A stretch of DNA of 64,000 bases, from contig AJFK01000295.1 of NCBI GenBank assembly GCA_000467715.1, positions 1 through 64,000 of the forward strand, written 5' to 3'. Both the position numbers and the translations under genes were made by a program. Below, one piece after another: positions 55,707 to 64,000 of the stretch. The stretch comes from Hysterium pulicare CBS 123377 (taxonomy: Eukaryota; Ascomycota; Dothideomycetes; Hysteriales; Hysteriaceae). Position 1 is the stretch's first letter; every line of letters begins with the position of its first letter. Under the pieces are notes generated by a model. That model was not told the DNA's origin, did not search any database, and saw only the letters and a list, made by a program, of their open reading frames with translations.

Positions 55707-56073
55707 TGTAGAAGGGTGCATGCTATTGGTTAGGCTTTCGCTGAGGCAGGTGGACAGGTTCGGCTAGCGTGAGATGGCTTAGACGTCAGTTGTTCAGCCT
55801 TCCTCATTTTCTCCATCCTTTCCCCACCTCCTCAACTCCATTCATACCGCCAATCATTCAGTTACTGTCATCGTCTATACACCCTTTAATCAAGTTTCTC
55901 AATGAAATCAGTCCTCTTAGTACTTCGGCTCGAGCTCATCCCGATATTAATTGAACGAGCTTCCCAACGCCCTCAGCCTTGCGGCCGTCAGGATACCTGG
56001 AAAATTCTAGGCATTTCAAATCCCAATTATCTTCTTCAATTGATCTTAGGGAGAGAGTTTTCTCGAAACAACA
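55707..56073. other. Promoter and leader of the HET gene
   Basis: C/T-rich tracts at about 55797-55870. An upstream ATG frame (55902-56156) overlaps the HET start in another frame and may be an uORF. Confidence 0.35.
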
Positions 56074-57792
56074 ATGGAGAATCGTCGGCGCTTCCAGTAT
56101 CGCAAACTGAAGCACCCTCTGGAGACTCGGATGCTTCGCATACTACCAGGGAATGAAGCCGATGAACTTAGCTGCGTTCTAAAGCATGTTCGAATAGGAA
56201 GGCGATTTCTCCGCAGAAGAACAGTGTATAAAGCAATATCGTACACATGGGGAGATCCAGAAGACAAAACAACGATTAGGTGTGAAGACATCAACTCATC
56301 GAAAGGATACGTCAAGATCCCAACCAATCTGTGCAATGCACTCGCTCAATTCCGGAAAACTGATTTCAAGAACCAATTGATCTGGGCAGATGCTATTTGT
56401 ATCAATCAAGAGGATCTCGAGGAGAGAGCCGCACAAGTGCAGATCATGAGACAAATATTTGCCAACGCCTCCTCGGTTACTATCTGGCTCAGCAAACAAA
56501 ACGAAGAATTACGAGAAGCTTGCAGGATTATAGATACTCTTATTCACTATTACAAGTCTGAAGAGTTCGACAGAACTGACGCATATCGCACACGACCAAA
56601 ACTCAAGCCGTCTGAGTGGATCCTTTGCGCAGAATTTTACAAAGCGACATGGTTCTCTCGTGCGTGGGTGGTTCAGGAAGCCGTTGTCGCTTCGAAGCTT
56701 GAATTTTGCATGGGAACATGGGCTAAGGCTTGGGCTGATGTAGTGCTCGTAGCTGAATGTACAAGACGATTCGAAAATTCTGCGAGACAAATTTCTCACT
56801 ATCTCAAAGTTCTCAACTTGCTCACGCTCATTGCAGTGGAGAACCATGGGTTCATAAATCGCCACAGTCCCCATTCGTTGGTGTATTTGGTATCCTGGTG
56901 TCGGCACCTAGAGGCAACTGATCCACGAGACCGGATATTCGCGCTCTTAGGTCTGAGCAGCGAACGAGATTCTGCATTAATGAAGTCAAATTATTCGAAG
57001 AGTGTGGAGGAGGTCTATCGAGATTTTGCAAAATATGAACTGCTCAAGCGGAAAGACCTTGAGATTCTCTCCTCTGCAACGGAATCTTCCATGTTTGATC
57101 TACCTTCTTGGGTTCCGGATTGGACCTGCCTACTACCAGAGGGCATTCCGCTAGCCTGTCGGGGTGTTTTTGCAAATGTCTTGATTGTTGCGGGATATAG
57201 CGGTGAACCAGGTCTCTATCTCTCGAACGAGGAAAACACATTGTACGTCAAAGGCCTAATTTTTACAAAACCGATCGCCCTGGGAGAAGTCGTCCTGAGT
57301 GGAGACGATAGTGATATATACGCTGAAAAACTACGAAAGAACTATGAAGTAGCATGCCAAGGTCCAGATCCCTATCCAAATGGCGAACCGCGCATAAATG
57401 CATTTGTCAGAGCCCTGACATACGACTGTATGTCCTGGAGCGAGGAACTCGACCAAACGCATATCACAATGGAAGATACTTTGGCCTATCTTGCTGCTTG
57501 GCATATTGGACCTTTACCACAATCGTCAGATTACGGCCCGAAACAATATTATATAGCGACTCTAATATGGCCTGATCGTCGCTTTTGTCTGACCGAAAAC
57601 GGATACGTTGGCTGGGTATCACAAGCGACGAAACTCACCGACCGTATCGCAATGTTCAAGGGAGGCAAAGTCATGTATGTCCTTCGACCAGTGGGTGATG
57701 GGAATTATAAACTTATTGGCGAATGCTATTTGTACGCCGCGAACGGATCATGTGTTGAGGGGAAAGAGTTGGAATATATACCCCTTGTTTGA
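56074..57792 (+). CDS. HET-domain (heterokaryon incompatibility) protein (572 aa)
   Basis: A single open frame with no intron and no damage. The HET domain is at about residues 50-205: YKAISYTWGDPED, then ADAICINQED and SVTIWLSKQNEEL, and the third block RAWVVQEAVVA (about 200). The C-terminal part has DPRDRIFALLGLS and YRDFAKY, usual in this class, and PSWVPDWT. Such proteins mediate cell death after fusion of unlike mycelia, or act in related immune-like responses. The specificity partner is unknown. No NACHT, WD40 or lipase partner lies next to it. Confidence 0.93.
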   Translation: MENRRRFQYRKLKHPLETRMLRILPGNEADELSCVLKHVRIGRRFLRRRTVYKAISYTWGDPEDKTTIRCEDINSSKGYVKIPTNLCNALAQFRKTDFKNQLIWADAICINQEDLEERAAQVQIMRQIFANASSVTIWLSKQNEELREACRIIDTLIHYYKSEEFDRTDAYRTRPKLKPSEWILCAEFYKATWFSRAWVVQEAVVASKLEFCMGTWAKAWADVVLVAECTRRFENSARQISHYLKVLNLLTLIAVENHGFINRHSPHSLVYLVSWCRHLEATDPRDRIFALLGLSSERDSALMKSNYSKSVEEVYRDFAKYELLKRKDLEILSSATESSMFDLPSWVPDWTCLLPEGIPLACRGVFANVLIVAGYSGEPGLYLSNEENTLYVKGLIFTKPIALGEVVLSGDDSDIYAEKLRKNYEVACQGPDPYPNGEPRINAFVRALTYDCMSWSEELDQTHITMEDTLAYLAAWHIGPLPQSSDYGPKQYYIATLIWPDRRFCLTENGYVGWVSQATKLTDRIAMFKGGKVMYVLRPVGDGNYKLIGECYLYAANGSCVEGKELEYIPLV

Positions 57793-58520
57793 GCGTTTTC
57801 CTTTCTCAAATGTCCAATTTCGCGTTCCAGTTTTCTCCTATTTCATTTTTGTGTTCCTTGACTTCCATAGATCTTAGTTTTTCGATAATAAGTACTTGAC
57901 CTACTTCGTATGAGGACTCGATGTTTCGATGAATTCACTGTATTCAACTTACAATCACGTGGAGAAACATGCGACGCTCCTCTCCAGCACCTCAGCCCAC
58001 ACATTAACGCTATCTTCAAGGGAGTTCTCGGCATATTTCGGATGGAATACCTATTTTCTTTCATTATTAAAAAGACACCGTCTTCTGTATGTGTACCGCG
58101 ACTTTCGTTGTAAAATCTCAATCTTTTTAATGCACCTCCACTAATACACCATCTCGCTTGCTACATAAGACAAACTTCTTTCCTCAATGACTATATATAC
58201 TACTTTCTTGAATCTCCAAAATCTTTTGGATGGCTAGATCCAGCCTTTTCTCCTGTAAGATTCGTACCCGATCTCCTGGTCTTCTCTAGCATTCACTTGT
58301 TTAAGCACTAATACCTTATTCAAAATACATGAAGTATCGCAAAGTGTGATGTTTTTAAGTAATGTCTCAGAATCTAGCCCTCGACCAACCTACCCCGTTA
58401 ATCCCCGCCCCTCACGCCGCCCATTCTTACACATTCGGCCTACTATTCGTCACACACGCGGACATAGCGTACTGCATCATCTACCCAATACATGCAAAGA
58501 ACCGTAAAATCTAAGTAGTG
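57793..58520. other. Convergent intergenic region
   Basis: The 3' flanks of the HET and CorA-like genes. Only short chance frames. Confidence 0.5.
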
Positions 58521-60648
58521 CTAAGGCCCGTTAATATTCCCCATTTCATGGTCTTCTTGAAGCGATGTTTTCTTCCTCTTCGACTCCCGGTTATTCCACG
58601 AAAAGTAGAAGGCAAAGCACAAGGTTGTCGAAGGAAGGGTAAGCACAATCCAAACCCAAAACTTCTTGATGCCCTCGAACCATGGATCCTGAGCGAAGAA
58701 CGGCATAGCTAGGATGGCCTACGTTTCGATTAGTATCCGGCTCGACCTCGTGATGAGTCTCAGAATCCAGGTAACTTACTGCAAACGATGTTCCAGGCAG
58801 GAAGAAAGCGGTGAGTAATGCGATCTGTGGGCGCGGATTAGGATGAATCTTACGGGGTAGTTCAAGGATTTGTGGTTTACCGTTTTCATCGCCACGCTAT
58901 CTTTCATCATCTCTTCAGTCAATTTCTGTGACTGATTCGCTAGTTGACGTGACAATGCACTCTCTTTTTGCGTCTCTTCAAGTATCTTGGTCATTTTCTC
59001 GGTCAATTGGCGGTTCTGATCTGCCAGCCGTCGAGACTGCTCAGCTTCAGAGTTGGTTGCTTGGAGTATGTTCGTCATTTTCTCCGTGAGTTCGCGACTC
59101 TGGATGGCAAGCTGGCGGGATTGCTCGGCTTCTGTGTTGGTTGCTTGAAGAATGTTCGTCATCTTCTCCGTAAGTTCGCGGCTTTGGGCAGCTAGCTGGC
59201 GGGACTGTTCAGCTTCAAAGTTTGTTGCTTCCAATATTTGTGTCATTTTCTCCGTAAGTCCGAGGCTTTGAACAGCCAGTTGGCCAGACTGTTCGGCTTC
59301 CTTGTTGACGATCTGATGAATGATGAGTTAGAGTAGAGTATATTATGATATGTATAGAGGGTCAAGAGTTACCAGAGCCAACAGGTTGTTAAGTTTTGAT
59401 TGTATTTCATCCCGGAAAGTTAAAATCGTTGTGAGCTGTGATTTTATTTGACTTAAATCTCGTATATATAACGGGAGTGAGTCGTGTGAACGAACTCGTT
59501 GAGCTACAAGCCATTTGTCACAATTTTGGTTGTATGAAATGATATCGTCAACAATATCTGAGAGTAGGCCGAGCTCTGAGCCATAGCGATCGAGGTGAGC
59601 GGTCATGTAATGAAGTGTTAGATTCGTCTCCGAGTTTTGTCGAAAAGATTCGGAATCAGTTGAGTCTTGCAGAAAAAACATCCTTTCCTTAAACGACAAA
59701 TCGATTGTCAGTAATTCTACATAGAAGGTTTAAAGCTAGTTTACTTACAAATGTAATTAGCTGATCATTGAAGCTGTTGAGCGAATTATTCCACCAACGG
59801 AGGGCACACTTGAGGAAGATGGCCTGCAGATGGATCGGGTCCCGGGAAATCTTACGTTGACCACAGTTTCGAAAGGCCTCTTTCAATTTGAGAATGGGCT
59901 CTTCAACAATCTTTTTCCATCGACCATCCTGAAAGTTGAAGATAAGAGCTGAACTCGGCGGACCATACACGAAATACACTGCTATCTTAGATCCTCGAAT
60001 GTCGACTTTCGAAAAGGGTAGATGGAGAAAAGTCAGGTGGTTGGTTTGACTCTTGCCTCCAAGTCTGGCTGCATGACCCCTTTTCATGTCGGAACAATTT
60101 ACTTGAACGCGTATGGGTAGAAACGCCCAGAAATCGAGCTTTGATGTAGATCGTAATTCTTCGATTGGGAAGTCGCGCGGAGAAGGTTGATGAATGTTTG
60201 CTAAGGAACTTAGAAAGACAGGCGATAGCTGAATATGCGAGCTGAGCAGTCTAAATGCTTGTGTCGAAAGTTGAAATTTACTCGCATCGTCCGGCCATGG
60301 AGTGCCTGGTTTGACTAGATACCGATTGACGAAGCTAAAGGGTGTAAGCACCCATGAGAATTCGTACGGAAACAGCCAGATTCTTACAAGAAGACGTTAG
60401 GACGTTCATCAAGGAAATCGAACGCTGACCCATCCAGATACGACTCTAGCAGGCCGTCATCGAGAGTCATGTCAGAGACAGCTACTTCCACGATCAATCA
60501 TGTATCTTTATGCACCGGCACATCACATACCTCCACCAGCGTTAGCATGGGCAATCATTCTTACTGAGGTATTTGCTGCCAGCATGGAATTTTCAAAGCC
60601 CAGCACGTCCTGACCAGATGCAGTTGCAGAATTTCTAGGCAGAACCAT
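58521..60648 (-). CDS. Fungal CorA-like membrane protein with repeat coiled coil (596 aa)
   Basis: Seven exons: 60648-60531, 60484-60388, 60334-59749, 59687-59373, 59312-58881, 58824-58780 and 58718-58521, totalling 597 codons. The N-terminal domain carries NVFFVNRYLVKPGTPWPDD. A helical part follows (LQDSTDSESFRQNSETNLTL, LHYMTAHLDRYGSELG). Exon 5 is five 28-residue repeats of a heptad pattern. Two hydrophobic segments close the protein: IALLTAFFLPGTSFAAILAM (about 517-536) and a segment at about 552-572. The FLPGTSFA stretch stands where the GMN pore motif of true CorA Mg2+ channels would be, so transport cannot be assumed. This layout is common in Pezizomycotina. The start is the first ATG of the open exon. 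Confidence 0.85.
58890..59309 (-). repeat. Five in-frame 84-base (28-residue) repeats inside one exon
   Basis: The units begin VNKEAEQS, TNFEAEQS, TNTEAEQS, TNSEAEQS and TQKESALS, and most contain QLAxQSRxLTEKMTxILxA. Twenty-eight residues equal four heptads. The outer units are more diverged than the inner ones, as expected from unequal crossing-over. Confidence 0.9.
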
Positions 60649-60962
60649 TAGAATGGAATATAACAGTGGAGATACGGTCGCCTACGGGTACTGATGAAAG
60701 CCATCACTGGACGTCATGATTCAAAGATTACTCTCAGTTTTATCTCTATGAGAAGTTTTGCCATTTTATGTATGACCGGCTCAGCCTGATCGAAGCGGCT
60801 GACCGGTCGCACGTGATACTGCATGATCACGTGTCTGCGTACATGCTTATCGGAGCTCAGCCTCGTAATTGAAGTCTCAATCTCACTCATCGCACTCGCC
60901 AATGACGCATAGTTACACCTAACAATTAATACCTATTGTGCGTGCGAATATGCTTCCTATAG
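60649..60962. other. Short divergent intergenic region
   Basis: 314 bases between the CorA-like gene (minus) and the unknown gene at 60963 (plus). A CACGTGATACTGCATGATCACGTG pair of CACGTG-like sites lies near 60811-60834. Confidence 0.35.
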
Positions 60963-61655
60963 ATGCCTCTTCCTACGCCTACCTCATCGTCTTTCCCAAC
61001 CTCCTTCCCCCTTACATGGAAGGTTGAACCAAGCGATACGAGGACAGAGACTCCAGTCTCAGGGTCTGCGCTTCCTGAATCCCTATATCGCTTCCCTATC
61101 GTACATGATCCATCGGAAAAAATCGTCGAAACCAGCGAAGTTAAGACCACAACGGCGGCATACATGTCCGAGTTCCCTCCCTCGTGGGTAATTACAAGGA
61201 CTCAGGCCGAACAGTCTACGGCTAGCGCCAAACTATCCGATAGAACTCCTACGACCACACCTCCTCTCGACTATGGATACACAAACTCCACGTTTGACTC
61301 GCAGTCGACGATCCGTCCTACCTTGACCAAATCATCCCAACCCTACGGCGGCACGGCGTTGAAAGAGAGGCTCCTCATGCAGATAATACACTCTGAGAGT
61401 AATGGGGCATCGATTACACAAGGATCATGGTCAACAAGGGATAGCGATGATAGTGGCGGGGCTGAGGACTCATATATGCACCAAAAGAAGCAGGATAATG
61501 GCACCACCACTACCAGAGTAGTGCCGCATGATGGTGATGATGTAGGCTCTGAGTCTGAATCTGGTTTGGGGGAGGCACCGTATCGGCCTCTAGATAATAC
61601 AGATACCTATTCCGTTTTCACTACTTCATCGGCGGTCACAAATCAAAAGCCGTGA
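60963..61655 (+). CDS. Unknown Ser/Thr-rich protein (230 aa)
   Basis: An ATG-started open frame. It is Ser, Thr and Pro-rich throughout with no hydrophobic segment and is probably disordered. One helical patch (ALKERLLMQIIHSES) lies near residue 130. An acidic cluster (GDDVGSESESGLGE) precedes the C-terminus. No family is recognised. It could lack an upstream exon. Confidence 0.5.
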   Translation: MPLPTPTSSSFPTSFPLTWKVEPSDTRTETPVSGSALPESLYRFPIVHDPSEKIVETSEVKTTTAAYMSEFPPSWVITRTQAEQSTASAKLSDRTPTTTPPLDYGYTNSTFDSQSTIRPTLTKSSQPYGGTALKERLLMQIIHSESNGASITQGSWSTRDSDDSGGAEDSYMHQKKQDNGTTTTRVVPHDGDDVGSESESGLGEAPYRPLDNTDTYSVFTTSSAVTNQKP

Positions 61656-61882
61656 TATAGCGAGGTTGGTATGTTAAAAGGCTAATAATTCTTCCCGAAA
61701 TTTCAATTTGATGGAGCTATAGCATGCAGCCACTTAAACAATGAAATCTTAGAATAGAAACGTAATGATTGTTGACTCATGGGGGATTTAAACGATAGCA
61801 AAAAAGACCTGATGCGTACAAGAATCCGCTCTGTCTACCTAATCCATCGATAGAATAAGTTCACGGCCGTCTCCTACTCAAC

Positions 61883-64000
61883 TCACATTTGAGAAATCAG
61901 ATCCGCTGCTAGCCCTTCTTTCACGGCCAGGGGAGTCAACATCACTTTTCTCATCGCTGGACTAGCCTTCATGGCATTGAAGCAACCAATCGCGGAAGCA
62001 TAGACGCCTCCATATCTGGAGAGGTGGTGTAGGAACACTGCAATAGCTGGCCCCGCATAATTCTCGATATCATCAAACTCGCCGGCATTTCGGAATGAGG
62101 TCAGGGTTGTTTCATCAATGCAATCATGATTTCCTAGCTCGCCAATGGAGATACTCGTAGCCAAATTTCCTGACGCCGTTGCGTGAGAATCTTCGGTCTC
62201 ATCATGAGTTGAAAGATTGTTCAACAGAGACTCGATGCCCGGAGAATCTTCACTGCTGCACTTTTCGAAATAGCCCTCCATGATATGGAAAAGCAACCTC
62301 TGGAATAGAAGCTTTTGGATCTTTTCCTTGGAGGCCCCTTGTTGTCGCAATAGTCGACAAAGAACCAAGAACCCGGGAACTGGATATCTGAGAATGAAAA
62401 TGTCGGTATTGCCAGCGTCTCCAGGATCTGCGAAGTTGTGTCTGCGAAGTAGGGCGCCTAATGGCATTGATCCCTCTTGACTCTTCGCAGTGGCAAATGA
62501 TGGACTCAACGTTAGCGGAACTTCTGTGATCTTGAGCAGACCATGAACAGCCCACTCGGCACAACTTGCAAATAGGTTCTTGTCACTTGAGTTCGCGTCT
62601 CTGTGCGTGTTCTTGACAAGCATGCGGTCTAGAACAGCGGTGAAAACCGTCAACAGATTCGCAATATCAAAACGGCCTTTGAAAGCAGTTTCGAGTACCT
62701 CAAGCCACTTCGCCTGATTGTCGCAGATAGCGACCAGACAAAGAGCACCAATAATCGTTTCCCCATAAGGAGAGGTGCCATTGTGGACGAAGTAAAACGC
62801 ACAGGAGTCACAACAGACGAATGGAGATACCATATCTAGCTCTGCAAAGCTGCCCATAGCTAGGGGGAAGACTAATTTGGAGTAAGAACCCATGCGAGGG
62901 AAATCGGGTGTTGTGATGTCTGGTGGCGACTTGAGTAGTATCGTTAAGACAGTCGTTCTTTGACACAGCATGCAGCAGCCGGTATGATCCTCTCCAGTCT
63001 TGCTTTTCTTGAACCCTGGCAAAAAGGTTTGGTCTTGCTTGGTCATATTGTTATAGTGTTTCTCTTCTTCCATGTAAGTATGATCTGGTTCTGCCATTCG
63101 TATTCCGACTTCGCGTGTTTTCCAGGCGTTGGCACTTTTGGTTTTGAACATCACGCCGCCATTGCGCATACCCAGATTCCGACCATGCAAATCCCTCCAA
63201 GCTACCTTTCGTTCTTCCTTTCGTGCATTACCAGATTGCCAGTTTTTGTCGTGAGCTGAAGCGAGAACTTTTCGAAGCCTAAGGATCTCCGTTTGATGGG
63301 CATTATCATTTATGGCGTCTAGTACTTGAACAAAAGCATCCTGGGCGTGTCCACCGACATCTGTCGGCTGAATCTGAAGCTCTGGCAAGGCTTTCTCCTG
63401 ATCTTTTAGCCATTTCTCCAAATCTTTCCCAGTACCCCTTGTCATTGATGCTATAACAATACTTTTAAGATCGTCTTCGTTTTTACTGATCCTCTCAACC
63501 ATTGAAGGATCTATGTTTCCAGCTAAGAGGCTCGGTATAGCGACGGCTGTGCCATCTTGAAGCGCAATTTCGTCGCTCTTGAGTTTTGAGACAGACAGGA
63601 GCTGGACTCTTGATAGATCCTCGTAAGAGATTTGAGGCAGTTCGGCCCACGAAGTAAATTTGTTCAGTACTGGCGAAGAAAACATGCCGTTTACCATTGG
63701 AAGAATGTTCTTAAATCTGCCTTTGGCAAGCATCACCCTCACTTTTCCCGTGGAAAGGTCGTGGAATAGAAATAGGCTGTCTGGTGCCACTGCATATGCT
63801 GCAACTCCGACCGAGATATTGCACTGTGCTGGAGTGCCGTGGCTTGAATAATCGAATACAATGATAACGCAGGCTTTGTTGTGGACACCGACCTCGGCCG
63901 TCTTAAGCGCAAATTTTTCGACTATGTTGTCGTATATCTGACCATCGGTAAGGAGAAACCAAACTCCTGTATCTTGAAGAGTCTTGAGGCAAGCTTCGGA
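61883..64000 (-). CDS. vWA-like protein, partial at the window edge (at least 705 aa seen)
   Basis: The frame is open from the right window edge down to the stop at 61883, so the start lies outside. The first residues seen (GVWFLLTDGQI) look like the middle of a von Willebrand A fold, with VIIVFDYSSHGT following as another strand. The apparent start at 63790 is a GTG inside the frame and is not the real one. Further on are possible zinc-binding Cys pairs (CCMLCQRT and CCDSC, about 57 residues apart) and a long helical C-terminal half. Such proteins are known in fungi but have no firm function. The annotation is limited by the missing N-terminus. Confidence 0.75.
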   Translation of the reverse strand, partial: SEACLKTLQDTGVWFLLTDGQIYDNIVEKFALKTAEVGVHNKACVIIVFDYSSHGTPAQCNISVGVAAYAVAPDSLFLFHDLSTGKVRVMLAKGRFKNILPMVNGMFSSPVLNKFTSWAELPQISYEDLSRVQLLSVSKLKSDEIALQDGTAVAIPSLLAGNIDPSMVERISKNEDDLKSIVIASMTRGTGKDLEKWLKDQEKALPELQIQPTDVGGHAQDAFVQVLDAINDNAHQTEILRLRKVLASAHDKNWQSGNARKEERKVAWRDLHGRNLGMRNGGVMFKTKSANAWKTREVGIRMAEPDHTYMEEEKHYNNMTKQDQTFLPGFKKSKTGEDHTGCCMLCQRTTVLTILLKSPPDITTPDFPRMGSYSKLVFPLAMGSFAELDMVSPFVCCDSCAFYFVHNGTSPYGETIIGALCLVAICDNQAKWLEVLETAFKGRFDIANLLTVFTAVLDRMLVKNTHRDANSSDKNLFASCAEWAVHGLLKITEVPLTLSPSFATAKSQEGSMPLGALLRRHNFADPGDAGNTDIFILRYPVPGFLVLCRLLRQQGASKEKIQKLLFQRLLFHIMEGYFEKCSSEDSPGIESLLNNLSTHDETEDSHATASGNLATSISIGELGNHDCIDETTLTSFRNAGEFDDIENYAGPAIAVFLHHLSRYGGVYASAIGCFNAMKASPAMRKVMLTPLAVKEGLAADLISQM

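Noticed and set aside
63790-63851. Apparent start of the right-edge protein and a plus frame over it
   Set aside because: The minus frame is open through to the window edge with sensible vWA-like sequence. The apparent start codon is GTG, and the plus frame is antisense.
1-64000. tRNA, rRNA, CRISPR, transposon or LTR element
   Set aside because: I looked for T-loop-like GGTTCRA contexts, long direct or inverted terminal repeats, and transposase or polymerase motifs in the open frames, and found none that held up. Small or heavily decayed copies could be missed by eye.

Overview
The window looks like a piece of a filamentous ascomycete (Pezizomycotina) nuclear chromosome. Most genes are interrupted by short introns of about 45-65 bases, with GTRAGT-like donors, CTAAC/CTGAC branch sites and TAG/CAG acceptors. 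The families present are typical of that group: a HET-domain protein, a DUF7580 protein, a fungal CorA-like membrane protein, a fungal LysM protein and Cyk3. A leotiomycete-like fungus is a guess from general impression only. I found no tRNA, rRNA, CRISPR array, intact transposon or LTR element.

Left part (1-19.8 kb). A gene-poor edge is followed by two fungal proteins of unknown function, one carrying a minisatellite in its first exon. Next come S-adenosylmethionine decarboxylase (polyamine synthesis) with a long leader containing two overlapping uORFs, an epoxide-hydrolase-like protein whose catalytic positions are replaced, a HID1-family trafficking protein, the intronless TFIIH helicase XPB/Ssl2 divergent from it, and a short-chain dehydrogenase. 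Except for the pseudoenzyme, this is ordinary conserved core.

Middle (19.8-48.4 kb). Three kilobases without a supportable gene lead to a 302-residue unknown protein with a clear TATA box and a 5'-UTR intron, a three-exon membrane protein and a flavin monooxygenase. An accessory-looking block follows. A DUF7580 protein is transcribed divergently from a 1138-residue multi-zinc-finger protein whose C-terminal finger exon is tandemly duplicated; one copy appears to use a GC-AG intron. Nearby lie a RING protein, a RING-like relic and, beyond the cytokinesis gene CYK3, another RING protein.

Right part (48.4-64 kb). A small two-exon unknown precedes a Ca3427-like substrate-binding-fold protein with a predicted mitochondrial presequence, which is divergent from a second flavin monooxygenase. 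That monooxygenase converges on a coiled-coil membrane protein with only 29 bases between the stops. Then come a LysM-multi-TM protein, a HET protein, a CorA-like protein with one exon made of exactly five 28-residue repeats, an unknown protein, and a vWA-like protein cut by the window edge.

Exon joins were built by hand. For every multi-exon gene marked with confidence above 0.6 the exon lengths sum to a whole number of codons. Family names rest on motif recognition, not on a search.
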